NCBI RefSeq assembly: GCF_002127265.1
Contig: NZ_NFUU01000001.1
Span: 744,001-808,000 of the forward strand
Length of the DNA stretch: 64,000 bases
Source: Hydrogenophaga sp. IBVHS1
GTDB taxonomy: Bacteria; Pseudomonadota; Gammaproteobacteria; Burkholderiales; Burkholderiaceae_C
Direction: 5' to 3'
Part shown: piece after piece, positions 34,029 through 40,906 of the stretch
Position numbering within the stretch: the first letter of the stretch is position 1
Layout: each line of letters starts with the position of its first letter
Made by a program: the position numbers and the translations under genes
Notes under the pieces: model-generated
Told to the model about the DNA's origin: nothing
Seen by the model: only the letters and a program-made list of their open reading frames with translations
Databases searched by the model: none

Positions 34029-36212
34029 TCAACGTTGCTGAACTGCACGTGACAAGGTTTCCACCAGCACTTGGGGCGAGCATGGCTTGGGCAACACCGT
34101 AAACCCACTCTCGCGTGCAGTGGTCAGTTGCGCGGAGTAGCCTGTCATGAGCACCACGGGCAAATTGGGATAGGCCCGTCGCAGCGCGTTCGCAAATTGA
34201 ATGCCGTCGAGTGCTCCGGGCATCACGATGTCGCTGAGCACCACATCAAAAATCGGGCCATCGCTCAGCAGCGTCAGGGCTTCGTCCACTGAGCATGCGG
34301 CCTGGACCGTGCAGCCAACCGACTCCAGCATGGGCCGAAGGGAATCGGCGAGCGACGCGTTGTCGTCTACCAGCAAAACCCTGCACTTCAATGCGGGAGG
34401 GGCTGCGGCTGGAGGTTGTGCGGCTGGTGCGGCCTCGCCCGAAGCGGCGGGCAGATACAGACGGACCGTTGTCCCCTTGCCCAGCTCGCTGTAAATGTGT
34501 GCGACGCCGTTCGCTCTTGCACAAAAGCCATGAACCTGGCTCAAGCCCAGACCGGTGCCTTCCCCCACCGACTTGGTCGTGAAGAAAGGTTCGAATACCC
34601 GCTCCTGAACGTCGGGTTCGATGCCTTTTCCGGTGTCAGAAAATTCGATCACCACAGCCTGTTCAGGAATGTCGGTTTCTTCCTGGGGCGCTGCATTGCG
34701 AGCGGTGATGGTGACGCGATCTTCTGCCGAACAGGCGTCCTTGGCATTGACCGCCAGATTCAACATGGCGAGTTCCATTTCCGCCAGGTCCACTTCGATC
34801 GGTGCCGTATTCGGCGCCACGCTGACCACGCACTCGATGTTGCTGCCCAGCGCGGTGTGCAGCATGTCTGCCAGCGCCGGCAAGCGCTCCTGCAACGACA
34901 AGACTTCGGGCCTCAGCGCCTGGCGCCGCGTGAACGACAGCAGTTGTCGCGTCAGCGAGGTTCCCGACGTCACAGCGCGCTTGATGCCTTCCAGGGCCTT
35001 GGCTTTGTGCTCTTCTCCAAGCGTTTTCATGCCGAGGAGAAAGGCGTTGTTGCTCACCACCGCGAGCAGGTTGTTGAAGTCGTGCGCCACGCCGCCAGTG
35101 AGCCGCCCCATTGCCTCGAGCTTCTGGGCTTGACGCAGCGTCTCTTCTGCGCGCAAGCGCTGTGCCGTTTCCTTTTCCAGGCGTTGGGAGGCCAGCAGTT
35201 GCTCTCGGGTGCGTTGTCTCGCCACCCATGCAATCCAGGCCAGGAGCAACGAGACGGGCCCGACGAACGCGGCCAGCACGCCCATCTCACGCCGCCATTC
35301 GGCTTCTACAGCCGCGCGCGGAACGCTTGCGTAGACGTAAAGCGAGTAGCTGCCCACTTTCTGAAATGCACCCAGCCGCTCCGAACCATCCAGCAGCGAG
35401 TCGGCGTTGTGCATGCCGAATATCTCGCCCTTGGCCCAGCGTGCCAGAAGGGGGTTGTTGCTCGGAAGTCGAGCTTCCGGAGGCGGCAAGGAGGGCCAGC
35501 GGGCCACATAGCGTCCATCACTTCGGAAGAGCGCCACGCGTCCGTCCTGTCGATCTCCGATCATTTCCTTGTAGAAGCTGGAGAAGTGTTCTGGGCGCAA
35601 TCCCACCGAGATCAAGCCGGCAAAATCGCCATTGCCATCCACGCGCCGCCTGCTGACATCGAAGAATCGCTCGCCGCCAAAGCGTGCCACGAGGGCTTCC
35701 GTTACGTAAGAAGTGCCGTGCCCGGCCCGGTGCCATTGGAAGTATTCGCGATCCGACACATCGAAGACCGGCGTCGGGAAGAATCGGTTGCTGAGAAGGG
35801 GCGTGCCGCGATTGCTGAAAACCCACAGTGACTGAACGTGTGGCAAGGAAGCCGTGATGCGCTTCAGCTGTTCATGCATCGCTTGCTCCTGCGCGCGCAG
35901 GGAGGCGTCGTCGCTGTTCCCGATCAGATCGAACGCCCGATCCAGCAAGACGTCGGTGGTGTCAAAGACGCGCAAGGCATGCTGAGCCGCCACCTCAACG
36001 TCGCTGCTCAGGCGGACGCGAGCACGGTTGATGGCGTCTGTGTAACTCCGCCAGGCTTCCACACAGAAAAGTATGGCCGGCAGCGCAACCGCCAGAACCA
36101 CCGTGGCCTCCAGATAACGCAACGCATTGTTGCGCGGGAGGCTGCTTGCAGGGACCGCTGCAAAATTGCTCAATTGAAGGGCTCCTGGGGCATTCAGGAC
36201 CGGGACGCTCAC
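34029..36212 (-). CDS. membrane hybrid histidine kinase with periplasmic sensor and receiver domain
   Basis: 727 residues. A transmembrane segment at about 33-52, a periplasmic Cache/PDC-like sensor to about 305, a second segment near 311-330 and a short coiled coil. Then the HisKA region with H377 in G-G-V-A-H-D-F-N-N-L-L, the HATPase with N-L-A-V-N-A (N489 region), D-T-G-K-G and G-T-G-L-G-L boxes, an Ala/Pro linker, and a receiver domain with D616-D617 and phospho-acceptor D661. The GTG at 36212 has no good ribosome site; a TTG at 36173 with AGGAG 9 bases before it is a serious alternative. Divergent from a lone response regulator that is its likely partner. Confidence 0.88.
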   Translation of the reverse strand: MSVPVLNAPGALQLSNFAAVPASSLPRNNALRYLEATVVLAVALPAILFCVEAWRSYTDAINRARVRLSSDVEVAAQHALRVFDTTDVLLDRAFDLIGNSDDASLRAQEQAMHEQLKRITASLPHVQSLWVFSNRGTPLLSNRFFPTPVFDVSDREYFQWHRAGHGTSYVTEALVARFGGERFFDVSRRRVDGNGDFAGLISVGLRPEHFSSFYKEMIGDRQDGRVALFRSDGRYVARWPSLPPPEARLPSNNPLLARWAKGEIFGMHNADSLLDGSERLGAFQKVGSYSLYVYASVPRAAVEAEWRREMGVLAAFVGPVSLLLAWIAWVARQRTREQLLASQRLEKETAQRLRAEETLRQAQKLEAMGRLTGGVAHDFNNLLAVVSNNAFLLGMKTLGEEHKAKALEGIKRAVTSGTSLTRQLLSFTRRQALRPEVLSLQERLPALADMLHTALGSNIECVVSVAPNTAPIEVDLAEMELAMLNLAVNAKDACSAEDRVTITARNAAPQEETDIPEQAVVIEFSDTGKGIEPDVQERVFEPFFTTKSVGEGTGLGLSQVHGFCARANGVAHIYSELGKGTTVRLYLPAASGEAAPAAQPPAAAPPALKCRVLLVDDNASLADSLRPMLESVGCTVQAACSVDEALTLLSDGPIFDVVLSDIVMPGALDGIQFANALRRAYPNLPVVLMTGYSAQLTTARESGFTVLPKPCSPQVLVETLSRAVQQR

Positions 36213-36346
36213 ATTGAAAGCGCGAAATCTTAGCCTGAGCGAGCTCGCGTGTGGTGCGCGAAAGCGTCAAGCATCACCGCCCCGAACCTCTCGATCGACG
36301 CTGCCAATCGGCCGAGCTCGGGCATGCCGTTTGCCACACGGCCAAT

Positions 36347-36382
36347 AGCGGCAGTTGCCGCTGTTTCAAACACTTTCAAACA
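36347..36382 (+). promoter_or_regulatory. palindrome and tandem repeat upstream of the response-regulator gene
   Basis: The divergent 310-base region between the kinase and response-regulator genes holds a perfect palindrome AGCGGCA-GT-TGCCGCT (36347-36362). A direct repeat TTTCAAACA follows, at 36364-36372 and 36374-36382, with a 10-bp period. The one-turn spacing suits a dimeric DNA-binding protein. The rest of the gap shows nothing recognisable. Confidence 0.35.
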
Positions 36383-36522
36383 TTTGTATCCGCAGGCAAT
36401 GCACCGTGAACCTCAGACAGCTTCTGGAAAAAGAACCCTGCCGTGTTCGCAACGACGAGCGCCCGAGCATTGATTTTTTGTACGCAGACAGGCAGCACGG
36501 ACCGCTGGGAAGAGGGTGGCAG

Positions 36523-36930
36523 ATGAGCAGGGTGGAAAGAGGCCGCATTCAGGTTCTCATCGTTGACGACAACGAAGATGCAGCAAACATGCTCGCAGTG
36601 GCCATGGAGTTCTACGGCTATCAGACCGTCGTCGCTTTCAGTGGCGCGGACGCGCTCCACGCCGTACAGGAGTCCATGCCCCACGTTGCGATTCTTGATC
36701 TGGGCATGCCGGTCATGTCGGGCATGGAACTGGCCCGGCGCTTGCGCCAGATGCGTGCGAGTGGCGAATTGTTGTTGATGGCTCTGACAGGCTGGGGGCA
36801 GCATGAAGCCGGCAAGGCATCGAGGGCGGCGGGGTTCGATTGCCACTTCGTCAAACCGGCAGATCCTGCAGCGCTGAGTACAGCGATCGAAGAGGAAGCG
36901 TTTCGCCGCCGCGTCGCCGCCAGCGGTTGA
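36523..36930 (+). CDS. single-domain response regulator
   Basis: 135 residues, a receiver domain only. Acidic pocket D15-D16, phospho-acceptor D58 (in I-L-D-L-G-M-P), conserved T88 and K110 in F-V-K-P. No output domain, so it acts by protein contact or in a phosphorelay, probably with the neighbouring hybrid kinase. The ATG at 36523 has AGAGGG upstream; an upstream frame extension to 36355 is not similar to the family. Eleven bases before the DUF421 gene. Confidence 0.85.
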   Translation: MSRVERGRIQVLIVDDNEDAANMLAVAMEFYGYQTVVAFSGADALHAVQESMPHVAILDLGMPVMSGMELARRLRQMRASGELLLMALTGWGQHEAGKASRAAGFDCHFVKPADPAALSTAIEEEAFRRRVAASG

Positions 36931-36940
36931 GGAGTCTTTG

Positions 36941-37435
36941 ATGTGGACCCTGTCCGTACCCTGGTGGGAACTACCGCTGCGTGCGATCTTCATCTACCTC
37001 GCCCTGTTGTTCATGATGCGCGTCTCCGGCAAGCGCACTGTCGGGCAGTTCACCCCTTTCGACCTTCTGGTGGTGCTGCTGCTGAGCGAAGTGGCGGGAT
37101 CCGGGCTCAATGGCGGGGATATTTCGGTCACCGCGAGCTTGCTCTCCGTGGCCACGCTGATCGCGCTCAATCTGGTGGTGGCGGTCATGGCCAGCCGCAG
37201 TGTCTGGATGCAGATCCTGACCGAAGGCGCGGCCGTGCTGATCGGCCGAGACGGGCGACTCTTCACGGAGATACTGAAACGTGAGCACGTGCCCTTGCTT
37301 GACGTAGAGCGTGCGCTGCGAGAAGCCGACTGCGATCTGAAGGACGTGAAGTACGCCTTCCTGGAAGCCGATGGAAACATCAGCATTCTCAAGTCGTCCT
37401 CGGGCGCGGTGAAACAGGAGACCGGCGTTGCGTGA
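36941..37435 (+). CDS. DUF421 (YetF-like) membrane protein
   Basis: 164 residues. Three N-terminal hydrophobic helices (about 12-29, 40-55 and 62-82) are followed by a cytoplasmic DUF421 domain. The R-V-S-G-K-R-T-V-G-Q-F-T-P-F-D-L-L-V motif between the first two helices is the family signature. Function unknown, often linked to cell-envelope stress. The start has GGAG 6 bases upstream and lies 10 bases after the response regulator. Its end overlaps the start of the isochorismatase-like gene by 8 bases. Confidence 0.88.
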   Translation: MWTLSVPWWELPLRAIFIYLALLFMMRVSGKRTVGQFTPFDLLVVLLLSEVAGSGLNGGDISVTASLLSVATLIALNLVVAVMASRSVWMQILTEGAAVLIGRDGRLFTEILKREHVPLLDVERALREADCDLKDVKYAFLEADGNISILKSSSGAVKQETGVA

Positions 37436-38000
37436 AACAAGCTTGCCCAAGAGCCGCCACGCCTTGCTGTTGGTGGACTTCATCAATCCCCTGGATTTTC
37501 CCGAAGCACCTCAGCTGACCGGCCCTGCGCTGGAAGCGGCAGCTGTGACCAGCCAGCTTGCGCGCGCTGCCCGCGCCCACGGCATTCCGGTGATCTTCGC
37601 CAATGACAACTTCGGCCGCTGGACCTCGGACTTCACCAGCATGGTGAGGGAGCTGGGCAAGGGCAGCACTGCAAGCGCCACCATGACGCGCCTGGTGCGG
37701 CCGCAGCGTGGCGACCTCGCCGTGCTCAAGCCCATGCACTCGGCCTTTTACGGCACCCCGCTTGACATCCTCCTGTACAAGATCGGGGCGCGCTCACTCA
37801 TCATCGCCGGCCTCGCCACCGACATCTGCATCCAGCTCACCGCTGCAGATGCGTTCTTGCGCGGGCTGAAGGTGCACGCGCCCGAGGACTGCACCGCCGC
37901 CGAAACCCTGGAGAAAAAGGCGACAGCACTGGCCTACATGGCCGACATCCTCAAGTGCAACACGCGCCCCTGGCAAACCGCCCGCTGGAAGACGCCGTGA
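37428..38000 (+). CDS. isochorismatase-family cysteine hydrolase
   Basis: 190 residues of the isochorismatase-like fold with the catalytic triad D17 (L-V-D-F-I-N), K101 (V-L-K-P-M-H-S-A-F) and C134 (T-D-I-C-I-Q). Likely an amidase or nicotinamidase-like enzyme acting on a small amide. The start is a TTG at 37428, 8 bases after AGGAG, overlapping the DUF421 gene, which suggests coupled translation. The substrate cannot be read from the sequence. Confidence 0.87.
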   Translation: MRETSLPKSRHALLLVDFINPLDFPEAPQLTGPALEAAAVTSQLARAARAHGIPVIFANDNFGRWTSDFTSMVRELGKGSTASATMTRLVRPQRGDLAVLKPMHSAFYGTPLDILLYKIGARSLIIAGLATDICIQLTAADAFLRGLKVHAPEDCTAAETLEKKATALAYMADILKCNTRPWQTARWKTP

Positions 38001-38029
38001 ATCAGCTTTGAAAGCTGAGTCGGTATCTT

Positions 38030-38218
38030 TCAGGCGGTCTTTTTCGCCTTGCGCTTCGGCACCTTGCCGCCAGCTTCCCGCGCTTCTGAAAGCCCGATGG
38101 CCACCGCCTGCTTTCGGCTGGTCACCTTTCTGCCCGTGCCAGTCTTGAGTTGGCCTTCCTTCATTTCGTGCAAGGCTTCCTCAACCTTCTCCGACGCCTT
38201 GGGTCCGTATTTGCTCAT
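38030..38218 (-). CDS. DUF6496 domain small basic protein
   Basis: 62 residues, start M-S-K-Y-G-P-K-A-S-E-K-V, with a lysine-rich tail (P-K-R-K-A-K-K-T-A). This matches small basic proteins of the DUF6496 type, in which a G-x-G-R-K-V-T-S-R-K-Q-A-V-A-I-G-L-S-E-A-R block is typical. A GAGGAG ribosome site lies 5 bases before the ATG. Possibly a nucleic-acid-associated stress protein; function unknown. Confidence 0.85.
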   Translation of the reverse strand: MSKYGPKASEKVEEALHEMKEGQLKTGTGRKVTSRKQAVAIGLSEAREAGGKVPKRKAKKTA

Positions 38219-38290
38219 GGCTGCTCCTCTACTGATAAAGCTCCGCATCAACGGCGGGGCAATGCGGATGCCTGCAAGGATGGCTCGACC

Positions 38291-38581
38291 TACAAGAACG
38301 GCGGGTTGACAGAACTTGCCCTATGGGTCTGCGCGCCGTTCGACCAGCGAGAAGCGGCCTCTGGCAACGGCTTGATGGTGGCATTGAAGGCCCGCACCTG
38401 GCTCGTGGCGCAGACATTCCACGCGACCGCGCTTGCGCACGGCGGTAAGTCCGAAGGAGCGCCGGGTCTGCGTCCCCACTACGGCAAAGACTTCTATGTC
38501 GCCTACGTGCGCGACCCCGACGGGAACAAGCTCGCTGCCGTGTGCCGGGGGTTCGTGGAACTCCAAGAGGCGAGTTCTTGA
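38291..38581 (+). pseudogene. 5'-truncated VOC/glyoxalase-like gene
   Basis: The reading frame carries the second half of a VOC-family protein: L-W-V-C-A-P-F-D, S-G-N-G-L-M-V-A-L, F-H-A-T-A-L-A-H-G-G, E-G-A-P-G-L-R-P-H-Y and F-Y-V-A-Y-V-R-D-P-D-G-N-K. The first half of the domain is absent: upstream sequence turns into the leader of the DUF6496 gene. It ends in TGA at 38581 and is followed directly by another gene fragment, so it is debris. Confidence 0.7.
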
Positions 38582-38583
38582 AG

Positions 38584-38679
38584 TTGGGGCCGGTGATGGG
38601 GGAACTGCTGGCGGCGATGATGACGGGGAACGTACCGAGGGTGGATATGAGGCCGTTTTCGCCGTTGCGGTTTGCTTGA
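38584..38679 (+). pseudogene. copied 3' end of a DadA-like oxidoreductase gene
   Basis: These 96 bases read as the last 31 codons plus stop of a DAO-fold enzyme and match the end of the intact gene at 33023-33118 at 84 of 96 positions. All substitutions keep the frame. The remainder of that gene is missing. It directly abuts the truncated VOC gene. Confidence 0.75.
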
Positions 38680-38893
38680 CGTAGCGCCTTACGGTTGCAA
38701 CTGTCGGCAAAGTGGACGTCAGCAACGGCCATGGTCTATTTGCCGCTAATTTCGCCGCGCTTGGGGTGCTTCGGCGCCGCCATGGTGCCCGCCCCACCTG
38801 TGTGTTTTCGTAGGAGGGCTATCCAGTCATGTAGGTCAGCACCAAGGCGTGGCGAAACGCCCGCAAGCGAGCGGGCATTGAGACTTCTGCTGC

Positions 38894-39079
38894 CACGCAT
38901 TTGCGATATGGCACCGGGAGGCGGGCACTCCAACCCACGAGGTGCAGCGGTTGGGAGGCTGGAAGACCCAAGCTATGGTGGAGCGCCAAGCGCACGTTGC
39001 ACCCGATGGGCTCCAGCGCGCCGCGAGCCGAATGGATCAACTTTTACAATCGGTTGAAATTGCTGGAGCTCCTACATGA
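38894..39079 (+). pseudogene. C-terminal remnant of a tyrosine recombinase (catalytic Tyr lost)
   Basis: In the frame ending at TGA 39079 the translation gives W-H-R-E-A-G-T-P-T-H-E, then Q-R-L-G-G-W-K-T, M-V-E-R-Q-A-H-V-A-P. This is the box II end of a phage-type integrase, except that the nucleophilic tyrosine expected in E-R-Y-A-H is glutamine. The D-L-R-H-T stretch just upstream is corrupted and the N-terminal part is absent. The preceding bases (38680-38893) show nothing recognisable. The stop overlaps the next gene's start (ATGA). Confidence 0.72.
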
Positions 39080-40584
39080 CCACGTTCCCTTCCCTCGTTC
39101 TCCCAAAGCGCTTTGAATATTTGCAGGACGTGGCTTCCGAGAAACAGGCAGACCTTACCCAAATCGTTAGGAAGGTTCCAGAGGCCACTTCTCGAGTTGA
39201 GCAGCTGATCCGCCAAGTATCGAGCGGAGGGCTTGGCCGTTTTGAGCTTTTCCTAGGACCCTCGGGCTCCGGCAAGACAACGTTTCTTAGTACGCTGCCC
39301 CGCTTTTATTCGGGCGCCCATATCACCCCGTTGTCCGACAAGTTGTCACTTGGCGAAATCGCGCAAGAGATCAAGTCCCGTGGCGATGCGCCTGTGCAAG
39401 GGCAGATCTATGTTCTGCTCGAGAGGGACAACCCCGAACTGGACGCGCATGAACTGCGCCGATTCTTCGAAGAGATTCGCCGGATTTTTCGGACGCATGC
39501 TGGTCGAGTGCTGGTCATCTGGCCGATCACCGACGTGGCTGCAGCGCAGCTCATAAGCGCGACGGCGTGGGATGTTGGGAGCGACAGCATCGTCGATCAG
39601 ACGTCGAAGGGCCTTTACCAATTCACCGGCCTCCCGAAGTCGGCCTATTACGAGGTGGCAGATGTCACTGCGCGGTCTCTGAATTCGGGGCAGGGCTTGG
39701 AGGCGTTTGGCCTAGGAACGACGGTGGTGCAACCGATGGTCCAAACGAGCGAAACCATCAGCCAGTTCTACGGCAAACTTGAGGCCAAGTCGCAAGAACT
39801 TAACAATCAATTCGGGGACACGTTGAAGGAGCGTCGGATTCCGAGCATCTGGATTTTGGTTGGCGGCGATGACACGCGTGAGCTTAGTCTCACAGTAGCG
39901 AATCTGACCCAGGGTACAGAAAAGAGGATCGACATCGATCGTATGATTGCTGTTCTTGACGCCAGCGACACGACTACGGGGTACCTCGGTGATTGGCGAC
40001 AGCGGCGCCATCAAATCGCATTCTTGCTACGCCACTTGGATGTTCGGCTGTTCGAGCTCACGCCCAACGTTGCGGTCAGCGCGATCAGAGCTTTCGGAGA
40101 TGATTCGATACTCGAGAAGCTTCAAAACCGCAAGGAGTCCGCCTCCAATGCGAGTTCGGCAATGCAGTCGGCAAAGTTCTTTCAGTTGCTGGCGGGCACC
40201 CCTTCGTCCAATGCCGCGACGATCAGAGCGGCCAGCGAAGGCACCGCCAATGAGTACAGGCGAGTTCAGCAACTCGCGTCGAAGCAGGACAAAGCCCTCA
40301 ACAAGGCTTTGTCTGCCTGCATCCAAAAGGCATTGCAAGAGGTGGGAGTTGCCGCCGAAGTTACTGCTGAGCAGCGCTCACTCGACACGCGCAGCAATCT
40401 TCAGCCCGATGTGATGGTTGATCTTGCGGATGGACGGTTGATCTGTGTTGAACCCACATGGCGCACCACTGGAGTGGGTATCTCAGGCGAGATCAGAGAG
40501 CAACAGAGCTCTATGAGCGTTGGCCACATCCAACAGTACCTTCTTGCAAAGGTGCTCGAGTACGTGAAGGACCTCGGCCTGTGA
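39076..40584 (+). CDS. P-loop ATPase with a PD-(D/E)xK-like C-terminus, unknown family
   Basis: 502 residues. The Walker A motif G-P-S-G-S-G-K-T-T is at 61-69 and a Walker B-like strand R-V-L-V-I-W-P-I-T-D follows at about 144-153. The middle is alpha-helical. The C-terminus has P-D445-V-M-V-D and then I-C-V-E459-P-T followed by a helix with H-I-Q-Q-Y-L, the layout of a RecB-like nuclease fold, but with Thr at the usual Lys position. Base composition is less GC-rich than in the genes to the left. The start ATG shares its bases with the stop of the integrase remnant. It stands alone between that remnant and a tRNA-derived attachment site, which points to a mobile, probably defence-related gene. 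The function is not established. Confidence 0.6.
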   Translation: MTTFPSLVLPKRFEYLQDVASEKQADLTQIVRKVPEATSRVEQLIRQVSSGGLGRFELFLGPSGSGKTTFLSTLPRFYSGAHITPLSDKLSLGEIAQEIKSRGDAPVQGQIYVLLERDNPELDAHELRRFFEEIRRIFRTHAGRVLVIWPITDVAAAQLISATAWDVGSDSIVDQTSKGLYQFTGLPKSAYYEVADVTARSLNSGQGLEAFGLGTTVVQPMVQTSETISQFYGKLEAKSQELNNQFGDTLKERRIPSIWILVGGDDTRELSLTVANLTQGTEKRIDIDRMIAVLDASDTTTGYLGDWRQRRHQIAFLLRHLDVRLFELTPNVAVSAIRAFGDDSILEKLQNRKESASNASSAMQSAKFFQLLAGTPSSNAATIRAASEGTANEYRRVQQLASKQDKALNKALSACIQKALQEVGVAAEVTAEQRSLDTRSNLQPDVMVDLADGRLICVEPTWRTTGVGISGEIREQQSSMSVGHIQQYLLAKVLEYVKDLGL

Positions 40585-40634
40585 GGCGACCGCCCGGAAC
40601 CGGGCAAAATCAGCGGGTTACACGCTAGCTACGG

Positions 40635-40667
40635 AAAAGCCCCTGACCACGACAGTCAGGGGCTTTT
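40635..40667 (-). terminator. tRNA-Thr terminator retained beside the attachment site
   Basis: A perfect 13-bp stem AAAAGCCCCTGAC / GTCAGGGGCTTTT with a 7-base loop. It lies 6 bases downstream (minus-strand sense) of the CCA end of the tRNA-Thr fragment and has T runs on both sides, so it also ends transcripts from the ATPase gene. It looks like the native terminator of the original tRNA locus. Confidence 0.75.
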
Positions 40668-40673
40668 ATATGT

Positions 40674-40720
40674 TGGTGCCGGAGAGATGAATCGAACACC
40701 CGACCTTCTCATTACGAATG
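40674..40720 (-). other. attachment site: 3' fragment of tRNA-Thr(CGU)
   Basis: Read on the minus strand, 47 bases give the anticodon loop TTCGTAA (anticodon CGT), the descending stem, variable loop, a T-arm with GTTCGATTC, and the acceptor end CTCCGGCACCA. The 5' half of the tRNA is absent: the sequence diverges immediately at 40721. Next to a P4-type integrase gene this is an att site created by insertion into a tRNA-Thr gene. No second copy is seen in the window, so the other junction lies beyond the right edge. Confidence 0.82.
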
Positions 40721-40742
40721 ATCGGAACCCAATATTTTGAGG

Positions 40743-40779
40743 TGTTGATGTTTGTCGATATAATCAATATAAATCAACA
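40743..40779 (+). promoter_or_regulatory. AT-rich inverted repeat between att and int
   Basis: TGTTGAT (40743-40749) and ATCAACA (40773-40779) flank a 23-base AT-rich spacer containing GATATAATCAATATAA. The position 25-60 bases from the tRNA fragment suits a recombinase arm site or an excisionase site, or a promoter operator. Nothing else is recognisable in 40780-40850. Confidence 0.35.
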
Positions 40780-40850
40780 TCTTACGAGCTACTTACTGGG
40801 TGGGAAGCCGGTCCTTGTGTTGATTAAAGTTCGCTTGTTTTTCGAAAACA

Positions 40851-40888
40851 GTCTTACATCCGCCCTTACATCCTGGCCGATGTAAGAC
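40851..40888 (+). promoter_or_regulatory. TTACATC repeats in front of the integrase gene
   Basis: GTCTTACATC (40851-40860) and GATGTAAGAC (40879-40888) form a perfect 10-bp inverted repeat. A third TTACATC in direct orientation lies between them (40866-40872). The integrase ATG is 18 bases further on. Such repeats next to int are typical arm-type binding sites or an autoregulatory operator. Confidence 0.45.
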
Positions 40889-40906
40889 GCTCAAGGGCTC
40901 AACAGC

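Noticed and set aside
38680..38893. Small minus-strand protein ending near 38740
   Set aside because: The frame has no ribosome site, no recognisable domain, and lies within gene debris.
40674..40720. An intact tRNA-Thr gene
   Set aside because: Only the part from the anticodon loop to CCA is present; the D-arm and 5' acceptor strand are absent to the right of 40720.
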